A stretch of 8,595 bases of DNA, from positions 1 through 8,595 of the forward strand of contig DFEL01000160.1 of the NCBI GenBank assembly GCA_002369055.1. The letters run 5' to 3'. Below, in pieces: positions 1-6,368 of the stretch; within the stretch, counting starts at the first letter, position 1, and every line of letters starts with the position of its first letter. The notes beneath the pieces are model-generated. The model ran no database searches and was not told the origin of the DNA. It saw only the letters and a list, made by a program, of their open reading frames with translations. Source of the DNA: Cyanobacteria bacterium UBA3803 (GTDB lineage Bacteria; Cyanobacteriota; Vampirovibrionia; Gastranaerophilales; Gastranaerophilaceae). Position numbers and translations under genes: made by a program.

Positions 1-240
1 GTTGAAGTCGCAGAAAATCTGCCATATTACGATTATGAAAAAATTGAAGGGCATAAAAGATTAGTCAAAAAAATAAAAATTACAAAAGAAGAAGTTCTTG
101 CATTGGCAAAATTTTTTGGAAATACCCAAGAAAATGAATTTGAACTGATAAGCTACTCTCACAGCTTTTGTAAATCACTGTACATTAAAAACCAAAAAAC
201 AAAAGATATAACAGAAATTCATTCAGAAATAACAGATTAG
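1..240 (+). CDS. Unrecognised protein, C-terminal 79 residues (5' end outside window)
   Basis: Frame 1 is open from the first base to TAG at 238-240. The visible 79 residues are charged and soluble, rich in Lys, Glu and Ile, with no membrane segment and no motif I recognise. They contain a Lys/Glu-rich stretch (around residues 22-32), then a Phe-rich part (around 38-50) and a Thr/Glu-rich tail. The TAG overlaps the AGGAG ribosome-binding site (239-243) of the next gene, which starts 9 nt later, so the two are probably co-transcribed and perhaps translationally coupled. No function is proposed. Confidence 0.7.
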   Translation, partial: VEVAENLPYYDYEKIEGHKRLVKKIKITKEEVLALAKFFGNTQENEFELISYSHSFCKSLYIKNQKTKDITEIHSEITD

Positions 241-249
241 GAGTAATTC

Positions 250-1506
250 ATGAAATTTAAAAATGTTTCAATAGTATCAACATCAAATGGATTAATAAGT
301 ATATTCTGTGACCATGAAGGTCGTGGAACAAAACTTTATCACGAATATTTCTTTTTAAATAAAAAACATAAACTTGTTGCACACTTTGAAAGTACAGAAG
401 CTTTGCATGTTGAACAATTAAGTAAAGAAGTTGAAGATATCTTTCATCTTAGTGTAACAACTTGGGATAAGAACAAAAGCAAAGAAAAGAATATTATTGT
501 CAAAGTTAATCCTGATCTTACCTATGAAGTTTTACACAATATTGAAAATTATGAAAGGGGTATTGAAGATGGTGCTTTTGCAATCAAAAAGAATGGTCTT
601 TGGGGATTTATGGATGCGTACGGTAATGAATTTATAAAACCTCAATATGAAAATTATGCCTCATTCTCTAATGGACTTGCTGGAGTATATAAAGATGGCA
701 AATGGGGTTTTATTAATAAGCAAAATGAGTTGATTATACCTTATAAATATGAATTTCCGGAAAACGGCAGCTGTTTCTTTGTTGAGTATGAAAATAAATT
801 GTATGTTTCAGTTATGAAAAATGGTAAGTGGGGCATAATTGACAATAATGATAATTTAATTATTCCATTTATATATGATGATTCGGGCTATGCAAATAAA
901 ATTATTTATGCCAAAAAAGATGATAAATACGGCTTTATAGATTTAAAAAACAATGTTGTTGTTCCGTTTGAATATGACAATTATGAAGAAGATTTTCAAA
1001 ATTTTTGTGAATTAACCGACTATCATTTGATTGCCAAAGATGACTTAGTTGGGCTAATAGATAATAATGCCAAATTTGTTATTCCAATAGAATACAGAAG
1101 TTTAGCTATAAGTAATGATAAAACCGTAGTTGCAAAAAAGCAAAATGATAAGTACATACTGATAGATTTTAAAAATAAACAACTTTCTGACGAATTTGAT
1201 TACATAAATGCTTTTCCTAATGAGGGATTTTATGTAGTATTGAACTTCGTTAATAAGCGAAAAATGAAAGGGTATATAAATGAAACAGGTGAACTTGTAA
1301 TACCTTTAAAATATTGGCTTACACGGGATTTTGAAGGTGGAATTGCAGTCGCAGAAACTCATGATTTTAAAGCAGAAGTCCTAAATAAAAAAGGCGAAGT
1401 TTTATATAGCGGTGATTATGAGGATATATTTAACCTTGGTGACGGCTGTATTTTAACAGGAAACAACAATGGCGATTTTGAAATTATAAATTTATTAGGA
1501 GAATAA
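250..1506 (+). CDS. WG-repeat (WG_beta_rep type) protein
   Basis: A 418-residue protein with no signal peptide or membrane segment, so probably cytoplasmic. The first ~100 residues match nothing I know. From about residue 110 there are degenerate repeats of the pattern G(K/L)WGFID...G..VIP..Y: clear WG cores at 118-119, 152-153 and 194-195, weaker ones (YG, VG, KG) near 227, 267 and 340, and decayed units near 302 and 373. Such arrays are described as beta-rich repeats; their role is mostly unknown, and binding of a partner protein is a reasonable inference. The start is ATG 250 with AGGAG at 239-243, 6 nt upstream. The gene sits 9 nt after an unrecognised gene and 3 nt before the DnaB-like gene, so it is in an operon and may act with that ATPase. 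The repeat-family call is firm; the function is unknown. Confidence 0.88.
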   Translation: MKFKNVSIVSTSNGLISIFCDHEGRGTKLYHEYFFLNKKHKLVAHFESTEALHVEQLSKEVEDIFHLSVTTWDKNKSKEKNIIVKVNPDLTYEVLHNIENYERGIEDGAFAIKKNGLWGFMDAYGNEFIKPQYENYASFSNGLAGVYKDGKWGFINKQNELIIPYKYEFPENGSCFFVEYENKLYVSVMKNGKWGIIDNNDNLIIPFIYDDSGYANKIIYAKKDDKYGFIDLKNNVVVPFEYDNYEEDFQNFCELTDYHLIAKDDLVGLIDNNAKFVIPIEYRSLAISNDKTVVAKKQNDKYILIDFKNKQLSDEFDYINAFPNEGFYVVLNFVNKRKMKGYINETGELVIPLKYWLTRDFEGGIAVAETHDFKAEVLNKKGEVLYSGDYEDIFNLGDGCILTGNNNGDFEIINLLGE

Positions 1507-1509
1507 ATT

Positions 1510-2301
1510 ATGAAAAACAAGAAATTTAATGATTTAAAAACAGGATTTAAAAATTTGGACTGTGCACTTAACGGAATAAGCAAACCTTGTGTCATTACTG
1601 TTGGTGCACGACCTTGCATGGGTAAAACTACATTTATGATATCTATGTTATTAAATCTTTTGAAACAAAATAAAACCTGTTTTTACTTCTCTTTTGGAAT
1701 GAGTAGAGAACAATTAGTACAAAGAATTTTTTGCAGTGCAACAGAAACTCCTATTTCAAAACTTTTAAATTTGGACGAAGATATAAATAAAAATGAGCGA
1801 AGTAAAATTGCTGATAATTTTGAATATTTTATTGAAAATGTAGTAGAATCAAATTTATTTATTTCTGATGAAGTAGTAACAGTTGCTGAAATATCAGAAA
1901 CAATAAAAAAAGGAAAAGGTTATAATTATAAACCTGATGTTATTTTTTTAGATTATTTAGAATTAATACCCGATCAAAATGAAACACTTACAACAAAAAC
2001 TATACTTTCTGAAATAAAACGAATTGCAAAAGATAATAACTGTATAATATTTCTTGCCTCTCAATTATCAAGAAATTTGGAAAATAGGAAAAATAAACAA
2101 CCTATTTTAGCAGATTTGAAAGAATGTCTTGAATATATGTCAGATATTATCCTGTTTATCTATCGAGATGCATACTATGTTTCTTATGAATATGATAAAG
2201 GCAGGCAAAAAACTGAAATAATAATTGCAAAAAATATTAACAGCTTACCTACAACAGTAAAATTAAAATTCAAAGATGAAATTCCTAAATTTACAGATTA
2301 G
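1510..2301 (+). CDS. Stand-alone DnaB-type helicase C-terminal (RecA-fold) domain protein, catalytically degenerate
   Basis: A 263-residue protein matching only the C-terminal ATPase domain of replicative helicase DnaB; the N-terminal primase-binding domain is missing (DnaB is usually ~450 residues). Visible in order: the helicase entry motif (residues 9-20), Walker A GARPCMGKTT (32-41), a FSFGMS segment (60-65), Walker B VIFLDYLELI (144-153), a SQLSR motif (184-188), DLKE (202-205), IYRD (217-220) and the EIIIAK strand (236-241). In DnaB the FSLEMS segment carries the catalytic glutamate; here that position is Gly63. The KQRNG segment that carries the arginine finger reads K241-N-I-N-S, with Ile243 in place of Arg. 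ATP binding looks retained, while hydrolysis by the normal DnaB mechanism looks impaired. ATG 1510 has AGGAG at 1497-1501 and follows the WG gene by 3 nt. It may be a regulatory or decoy ATPase, a loader-type factor or a decaying copy; I cannot tell which. Confidence 0.85.
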   Translation: MKNKKFNDLKTGFKNLDCALNGISKPCVITVGARPCMGKTTFMISMLLNLLKQNKTCFYFSFGMSREQLVQRIFCSATETPISKLLNLDEDINKNERSKIADNFEYFIENVVESNLFISDEVVTVAEISETIKKGKGYNYKPDVIFLDYLELIPDQNETLTTKTILSEIKRIAKDNNCIIFLASQLSRNLENRKNKQPILADLKECLEYMSDIILFIYRDAYYVSYEYDKGRQKTEIIIAKNINSLPTTVKLKFKDEIPKFTD

Positions 2302-2307
2302 ACAAAC

Positions 2308-2673
2308 ATGAATGAAATATTTCAAGATTTTTCACAAAAAGAAAGTTAATTAAAATTAGGAACAGCTTGGAAGAACGAGCCCTATGTATTTTTACATGAA
2401 GATGGAAGTGCAATAAGTCCAAACTTTCCATATCGTTGGTTTACTAATTTTTTGAAAAAATACAATCTTCCTAAGATAACATTTCATCAACTTAGACATA
2501 CGAATGCAAGCTTATTGATTTCTGAGGGTGAAGATATTGTAACCGTAAGTGGTCGCTTAGGACACGCAGATAAAAATATAACTTTAAATACCTACTCACA
2601 TTTGATAAAAAGCAGAGAATCAAAAGTTGCAAATAAAATGGATGAATTTTATGCTAAATTGAATATTAGTTAA
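2308..2673 (+). pseudogene. Tyrosine recombinase (phage-type integrase) C-terminal remnant
   Basis: From 2350 to TAA 2671-2673 the frame encodes 107 residues that match the end of a phage-type integrase. Counting from 2350, the catalytic HxLRH motif is H46/R49, the LGH histidine is H72 and the nucleophile lies in TYSH (Y82). The preceding segment (W7, FLHEDG near 14-19, WFTNFLKK near 30-37) is typical of the same catalytic domain. The arm-binding and core-binding domains, the first catalytic Arg and the beta-hairpin Lys are absent; a full integrase is about 350-400 residues. The same frame has ATG at 2308, 13 codons, then TAA at 2347-2349, and the short peptide before the stop could itself be integrase-derived. 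No ATG opens the remnant; the only candidate is TTG 2452, which starts too late for a folded domain. It begins just after the DnaB-like stop, so a deletion or insertion probably removed the 5' part. Confidence 0.8.
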
Positions 2674-2702
2674 TTATATATTATTTATATAAAATACTGA
2701 TA

Positions 2703-3392
2703 TTACTGAATTTTAGTCATACTGCACTTGACAAATTCAACTAAATCGATTAAACTATAATTAGCCATTCGGTAATGGCTACGGAAGGTCACTGAATTTA
2801 TTTCAGCAGAAGCCGTAGAGGGACTGCCGAGTGGTTTTTTGTTTGTTTGAACTTCAGAGTATAAATCATAAATAGCAAATTCATCTATGAGTATTTCTTT
2901 AAAATCTTTTCTTTCTTTTACTGTTATCATTACAAGAAAAACAAATCCACCTATTTTGAGTGGTAAAGCAAATCTGTGAATTATTTGAGTTTTGTATATC
3001 AAGGGTTTCTTTAATTCAGAGTGTTTTAATATTGGTATTGCCCAAAAGAATATTTTATCAACATTTGAAATAATTTCTTTTTTCAGATAACCGTATTTAC
3101 CCTCTTTATCTTTGGTAAATACTGTTGAAATAATTTTACCAAGGTGCTTTTTAGATAAACCTGCAACGATTTTGGATTTATTATTTTGCAAGTATAGTTT
3201 GTCCTCACCTTTAAATACTGCATTTCTAATGTCTAATTTTGTTATATCTTTTGTCTTTTTACCCTCAAATTTTAAAGTTTTAATATCTAAAATATCAACA
3301 GTGCTTATATCAGAATTATCATAAAATATTGCATCAACAATTTTACCATCAGCTCTTTTTAATTTCATTGTTTGATTTATAACGTCTGCCAT
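2703..3392 (-). CDS. LPD3-like (large polyvalent protein-associated) domain protein
   Basis: A 229-residue soluble protein. Residues ~50-180 resemble LPD3, a domain known from phage and mobile-element polyvalent proteins: an Arg-Asn-Ala helix start (56-58), the segment IVAGLSKKHLGKIIS (75-89), then IHRF (138-141) and a MITVKER strand (155-161) followed by an acidic stretch. The related Barnase/EndoU/ColicinE5/RelE-like nuclease families share the HRF...V(T/K)VKE ending, so a toxin-like domain is possible, but no catalytic set can be assigned. The C-terminal ~45 residues (Ser/Thr-rich, SPSTASAE) are unrecognised. I chose ATG 3392; an upstream in-frame TTG at 3440 would place the promoter -10 box inside the coding region. 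There is no Shine-Dalgarno, and the -10 box ends 6 nt before the ATG, suggesting a leaderless message. It converges on the integrase remnant (29 bp gap). Confidence 0.72.
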   Translation of the reverse strand: MADVINQTMKLKRADGKIVDAIFYDNSDISTVDILDIKTLKFEGKKTKDITKLDIRNAVFKGEDKLYLQNNKSKIVAGLSKKHLGKIISTVFTKDKEGKYGYLKKEIISNVDKIFFWAIPILKHSELKKPLIYKTQIIHRFALPLKIGGFVFLVMITVKERKDFKEILIDEFAIYDLYSEVQTNKKPLGSPSTASAEINSVTFRSHYRMANYSLIDLVEFVKCSMTKIQ

Positions 3393-3398
3393 GCCTGT

Positions 3399-3428
3399 AT
3401 TATAGCATAGGTGTGGCACTTCGTGCAA
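3399..3428 (-). promoter_or_regulatory. Sigma70-type promoter of the LPD3-like gene
   Basis: On the minus strand the -35 box is TTGCAC (3428-3423), followed by an 18-nt spacer and a perfect -10 box TATAAT (3404-3399) with an extended TGC in front (3407-3405). The expected start of transcription is at or within 1-2 nt of ATG 3392, so the transcript would be leaderless. Confidence 0.6.
3416..3426. promoter_or_regulatory. Possible operator: palindrome GCACTTCGTGC over the -35 region
   Basis: A perfect 4-bp inverted repeat (GCAC/GTGC) around a TTC centre overlaps the -35 box of the LPD3-like gene's promoter. It is a candidate repressor site because of where it lies. It is short enough to be chance. 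Confidence 0.25.
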
Positions 3429-3457
3429 AATAATAATCAAATATTTTTCAAGTTTTA

Positions 3458-3476
3458 GGGGACTATTAAGGGACTA
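3458..3476 (+). repeat. Tandem GGGACTA direct repeat, 11-bp period (candidate integrase arm-type sites)
   Basis: GGGACTA occurs at 3459-3465 and 3470-3476, start to start 11 bp, about one helical turn. The pair lies about 120-135 bp inside the tRNA 3' fragment. Arm-type sites of tyrosine recombinases are short direct repeats placed near the crossover core in this way. The assignment is by position and spacing only. Confidence 0.4.
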
Positions 3477-3503
3477 ACGCTACGAATATACCCTAAAAAT
3501 TAC

Positions 3504-3574
3504 TAAAAGATATTAAAGGTTAAATTGTCTAAAATTAAACAATATCATAGATTACGGAAAATTATTAAAAGATA
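3504..3574 (+). repeat. Spaced direct repeat TAAAAGATA (two copies)
   Basis: TAAAAGATA is found at 3504-3512 and 3566-3574, 62 bp apart, between the GGGACTA repeats and the tRNA 3' fragment. It could be a further recombinase or excisionase site, but AT-rich DNA yields such 9-mers by chance. Confidence 0.2.
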
Positions 3575-3593
3575 CAAAAACAAGTTTTTTGTA

Positions 3594-3616
3594 TTCGAGC
3601 CTCGTCTCCAGCTCCA
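3594..3616 (+). other. tRNA 3'-end fragment, probable att site core
   Basis: The 23 nt parse exactly as the end of a tRNA: T-loop TTCGAGC (3594-3600, fits TTCRANY), 3' T-stem CTCGT (3601-3605), 3' acceptor strand CTCCAGC (3606-3612), discriminator T (3613), encoded CCA (3614-3616). The partner half is missing: the 5 nt before the T-loop are TTGTA, where ACGAG is needed, and no GCTGGAG acceptor strand or D-arm lies upstream. The discriminator U suits tRNA-Thr or tRNA-Gly; identity is not decided. Tyrosine recombinases often use tRNA 3' ends as attB, and such a fragment is left at the end of the element away from the intact tRNA. Confidence 0.65.
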
Positions 3617-3628
3617 TTTTAAAACAGA

Positions 3629-3651
3629 GCCGAAAGTCAAAAACTTTCGGC
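3629..3651. terminator. Hairpin terminator, probably bidirectional
   Basis: A perfect 9-bp stem GCCGAAAGT / ACTTTCGGC with loop CAAAA. On the plus strand it is followed by CCTTTGCTTT and lies 13 nt after the tRNA 3' end, as expected for that tRNA's own terminator. On the minus strand it starts 25 nt after the emrB stop and is followed by a TCTGTTTT tract, so it can also end the marR-emrA-emrB transcript. Confidence 0.7.
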
Positions 3652-3676
3652 CCTTTGCTTTAAGAAATTAAACAAA

Positions 3677-5224
3677 TTAATCGCTATCAATTTTCTTTTC
3701 AACTTTCAACAACACAGAAAGCGGAATCATCAAAAATGTCAAAATCGCACAAAGGGCAAACAAGTCAGATATTGCCATAAGTTTTGATTGAACAAGGAGC
3801 TGTTTATAAAGCACTATATTTGCTTTTTTAGCAGCAATAATAGCTTCTCCGTTGTGTAAAAATGCAGATTTTAGTGCATTAAAATGAGCCATAAAATTGT
3901 AAGAATAAACACTCATATTCTTAACTAAATAATTCTGATGAACTTGAGATAAACTGATTATCCAACTGGAAGCAAGCGATGTAGCAACAGAACCCGTTAC
4001 GCATTTTGTTAAACTGTGAATCCCTGCTCCTGATGGAATATCGTCTTTTGCAAGAGTTCCCAACGCTACCCCTGAGATTGGCACAAGAGCGGTAGCTGAG
4101 CCTATTCCAAACATTATATTTGATAAAATTATCCATTCAGGATTTACCGCTAAATTCAAATCAACACACAGCGCAATAGATACTCCCATTATTAAAAATC
4201 CCGTTGCGATAACATATCTGATATCATACAATGCACAAATTCTTCCTATAAAAAACAAAATTACAACCGCAAAAACTCTTGTTGCAAGAGCAATTCCCGT
4301 ATCAGATGCAGTATAATGCATCAGGCTTTGGAAAAATTGAGGAAGTAAAATCATTGTGGCACAAACCATCATATTTAATACGACACCCAAAATCGTTCCG
4401 ACAACAAAATTTGAGTTTTTAAATACTCTTAAATTCACAATAGGTTCTTTTATTTCAAGTTCCCAAACTATAAAAGCAAACATCATAGCTAAAGAAAAAA
4501 CAGACAACCAATATATCCAACTACAATCAAACCAGCCATATTGCTGACCTTTATCCAAGACAACCTGCATTGAAAACAGCCATAAAATCAAAAATGCTAC
4601 ACCTAAAAAATCGACTTTCTCTTTTTTCTTGCTTTTGGTCGTATCGTTTACTATCATCGGAATTAGAATTAAAGATAAAATTCCTATCGGAATATTAATT
4701 ATAAATATCCATTGCCATGAAAAGTTATCAACTAATAAACCGCCGACAGTTGGTCCCATAATAGACGACACCATAATCGAAAATACAAAAATCGCCATAG
4801 CATCACCTTTTCGATTTTTGGGAAATTCCTGTAACAATATTGATTGAGATAATGGCATTAAAACCCCGCCGCCAACTCCTTGAATAATTCTTCCTATAAT
4901 CAAAACCAGAAGGCTCGGGGCAAAAGAGCATACGACAGAACCGACAGTAAAAATTGCAATAAATATTTTTAAAAAGTTCAGTCTGCCTAACGTCCTTTCT
5001 AACCACCCTGTCAATGGTAAAAATATTCCGTTTGCAATCATATAGCTTGTTACAACCCATTTTGCTTCGTCTGCAGTTGAGCCGAATGAACCTGCTATAT
5101 GCATTAGTGCAGCATTAGATGAACTTGTTGCAAGGAATGCAAAGAAAGTAGGCATTACAACAACAAGTGATAACAGCCACAAAGGTGCTTTTTTAGGGTT
5201 TATTTGTTCTTTTAATATTTCCAT
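3677..5224 (-). CDS. emrB: DHA2-family (14-TM) MFS drug:H+ antiporter, EmrB type
   Basis: A 515-residue inner-membrane transporter of the EmrB/QacA (DHA2) family, full length and with about 14 hydrophobic segments. Visible signatures: the TM1-TM2 region with HIAGSFGS and KWVVTSYMIAN (42-65), the motif-A-like loop GWLERTLGR (73-81), motif B RIIQGVGGG (112-120) and motif C GPTVGG (157-162) followed by WQWIFIINIPIG. It should export drugs or other lipophilic compounds with energy from the proton gradient, passing them to EmrA and the outer-membrane factor. Oddity: the TM1 motif LDxTIVNVALP of this family reads LATSSSNAALM (31-41), so the conserved Asp is Ala32 and the Pro is Met41. ATG 5224 has AGAAGG 6 nt upstream (5231-5236). 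It is last in the marR-emrA-emrB order, 53 bp after emrA with a REP-like palindrome between. The family is certain, the substrate unknown. Confidence 0.93.
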   Translation of the reverse strand: MEILKEQINPKKAPLWLLSLVVVMPTFFAFLATSSSNAALMHIAGSFGSTADEAKWVVTSYMIANGIFLPLTGWLERTLGRLNFLKIFIAIFTVGSVVCSFAPSLLVLIIGRIIQGVGGGVLMPLSQSILLQEFPKNRKGDAMAIFVFSIMVSSIMGPTVGGLLVDNFSWQWIFIINIPIGILSLILIPMIVNDTTKSKKKEKVDFLGVAFLILWLFSMQVVLDKGQQYGWFDCSWIYWLSVFSLAMMFAFIVWELEIKEPIVNLRVFKNSNFVVGTILGVVLNMMVCATMILLPQFFQSLMHYTASDTGIALATRVFAVVILFFIGRICALYDIRYVIATGFLIMGVSIALCVDLNLAVNPEWIILSNIMFGIGSATALVPISGVALGTLAKDDIPSGAGIHSLTKCVTGSVATSLASSWIISLSQVHQNYLVKNMSVYSYNFMAHFNALKSAFLHNGEAIIAAKKANIVLYKQLLVQSKLMAISDLFALCAILTFLMIPLSVLLKVEKKIDSD

Positions 5225-5242
5225 TATTTACCTTCTTTAACA

Positions 5243-5275
5243 CCCTCGCCCTGCAGGAGAGGGTCGGGGTGAGGG
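5243..5275. repeat. REP-like GC-rich palindromic repeat, copy 1
   Basis: A GC-rich island in AT-rich DNA fills most of the emrA-emrB gap. CCCTCGCCC (5243-5251) can pair with GGGTGAGGG (5267-5275, one G-T pair), or with the inner GAGAGGG (5257-5263 area) around the CCTGCAGG palindrome. The same arms occur in the marR-emrA gap (6369-6444). It ends 2 nt before the emrA stop codon and lies 6 nt upstream of the emrB ribosome-binding site. Confidence 0.7.
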
Positions 5276-5277
5276 AA

Positions 5278-6342
5278 CTATTTGATTTTTACATTCGGCA
5301 CAACGCTCATCCCCGGAGCTATTGTATAGTCAGAAACATCTTCATCAAACACAATTTTTACAGGAATTCTTTGTACAACTTTTATATAACTTCCGACCGC
5401 ATTTTCAGGCGGGAACAAACTTGCTTTTGCACCTGATGCTAATTGTATGCTATCAACTTTACCTTTAAACTTTTTATTCGGGTAAGTGTCAATTTTTATT
5501 GTAACGGGCTGACCTTTTTTCATCTTACCGACTTGAGTTTCTTTAAAGTTTGCAACAATCCATATTTTAGGTGAAACTACACTCATTAAAGGCTGAGCCT
5601 TATTTACATAATTTCCCATTTCGACAGAACGGGCAGAAACATAACCGTCTTGTGGAGCATAAATCTTTGTATATGATAAATCTAATTTTGCCTGAGCAAG
5701 CTGTGCTTCTATTTTATCAATATTTGCACCTGTCGCATCATCTTTTGATTTTGAAGATTTTAACATTGCCTGAGTCGCATTATGTTTTTCTAATGCTTGT
5801 TTATATTTTGTTTCGGCAGAATCGTATTCTTGCTTTGTGCAAAGCCCGTTATCACGTAATTTTGAATACCGTTCAAAATCTTTTTGGGCAAACTCTAAAT
5901 TTTTATTTGCATCAGCTAAATTAGCACTGGATTTATCAATATCACTTGTTGAAACATTTTTATTGGCTTTTGCTTCTTTTAAGGCACTTTCTAACTCTTT
6001 AACCTTATTTTCAAAATCGGACGGATCAATTTCCAATAATAAATCCCCCTCTTTAACATAATCGTTATCGTCTACTTTTAAAGAAATGACTTGTCCTGAA
6101 ACTTTTGGTGCTATCTGAACAAATCTGCCTTCAACAAAAGCATCATCAGTTGATTGGTAACTCAATGATGTAATAAATGCGTGCAAACCAAATAAAATAA
6201 AAAATAAAACAACGCCTGCCGGTATTAAAACTCTTTTCTTTGCATATTTTTTTAAGTGCCTTATTCTTCTTTTGTTTAGTCTTAGTTTTGCTTCTTTTTC
6301 AAAAACATCTTCTTCTTTTCTTTTTCTGCTATTTTTCGGCAT
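5278..6342 (-). CDS. emrA: EmrA-type membrane fusion protein (HlyD family)
   Basis: A 354-residue periplasmic adaptor. The N-terminus is very basic and cytoplasmic (1-37), then one membrane anchor (~38-58), the family signature STDDAFVEG (64-72), the first lipoyl half with QIAPKVSGQV (76-85), a long coiled-coil hairpin (~105-230), the second lipoyl half (around DGYVSARSVEMGNYV) and a beta-barrel. The EmrA hallmark LFPPENAVGSYIKVVQRIPV is present near the C-terminus. It bridges EmrB to the outer-membrane factor. I start at ATG 6342 because AAGGA (6349-6353) lies 6 nt upstream. A longer reading from TTG 6402 would translate part of the REP-like repeat and lacks a ribosome-binding site. It follows marR by 105 bp and precedes emrB by 53 bp, all on the minus strand. 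Confidence 0.92.
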   Translation of the reverse strand: MPKNSRKRKEEDVFEKEAKLRLNKRRIRHLKKYAKKRVLIPAGVVLFFILFGLHAFITSLSYQSTDDAFVEGRFVQIAPKVSGQVISLKVDDNDYVKEGDLLLEIDPSDFENKVKELESALKEAKANKNVSTSDIDKSSANLADANKNLEFAQKDFERYSKLRDNGLCTKQEYDSAETKYKQALEKHNATQAMLKSSKSKDDATGANIDKIEAQLAQAKLDLSYTKIYAPQDGYVSARSVEMGNYVNKAQPLMSVVSPKIWIVANFKETQVGKMKKGQPVTIKIDTYPNKKFKGKVDSIQLASGAKASLFPPENAVGSYIKVVQRIPVKIVFDEDVSDYTIAPGMSVVPNVKIK

Positions 6343-6368
6343 AGTTATTCCTTCTTTCATTTTGTTTT

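Larger units (their letters stand above)
1..3616. mobile_element. Right-hand end of a putative tRNA-integrated element (left end outside the window)
   Basis: This is inferred from three things seen together: a tRNA 3'-end fragment at 3594-3616 with no tRNA body, a tyrosine-recombinase C-terminal remnant at 2308-2673, and cargo without housekeeping character (WG-repeat protein, degenerate DnaB-type ATPase, LPD3-like phage-associated protein). The terminator after 3616 and the efflux locus beyond look chromosomal, so the element should lie on the left and the intact tRNA should sit at its other end. The type (prophage, integrative element, island remnant) cannot be told: no structural, conjugation or replication gene is visible here. 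The recombinase is truncated, so the element may be immobile unless a second integrase lies outside the window. Confidence 0.5.

Noticed and set aside
2347..2349. Programmed readthrough or recoding at the TAA between the 13-codon frame and the integrase remnant
   Set aside because: There is no sign of a recoding structure, and most of the integrase is missing anyway, so a decayed gene is the simpler reading.
3112..3324. Plus-strand frames inside the LPD3-like gene, and similar frames opposite emrB, emrA and the outer-membrane factor
   Set aside because: They lie antisense to well-supported genes, have no ribosome-binding sites and encode no recognisable domains.
3393..3440. LPD3-like protein starting at TTG 3440, with an N-terminal HEVPH resembling a metallopeptidase HExxH
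   Set aside because: The motif does not fit HExxH, the start is TTG without a ribosome-binding site, and the stretch is better explained as promoter DNA.
3541..3616. A complete tRNA gene ending at 3616
   Set aside because: The 76 nt before the CCA have no acceptor 5' strand (GCTGGAG expected), no D-arm or anticodon arm, and no pairing partner for the T-stem. A tmRNA reading also fails: the distance from the T-loop to the 3' end fits a tRNA with encoded CCA, not the tmRNA end.
6341..6349. GTTATT half-site before emrA as a third MarR operator
   Set aside because: Only one half of the palindrome is present and it coincides with the emrA start region; the match is likely chance.
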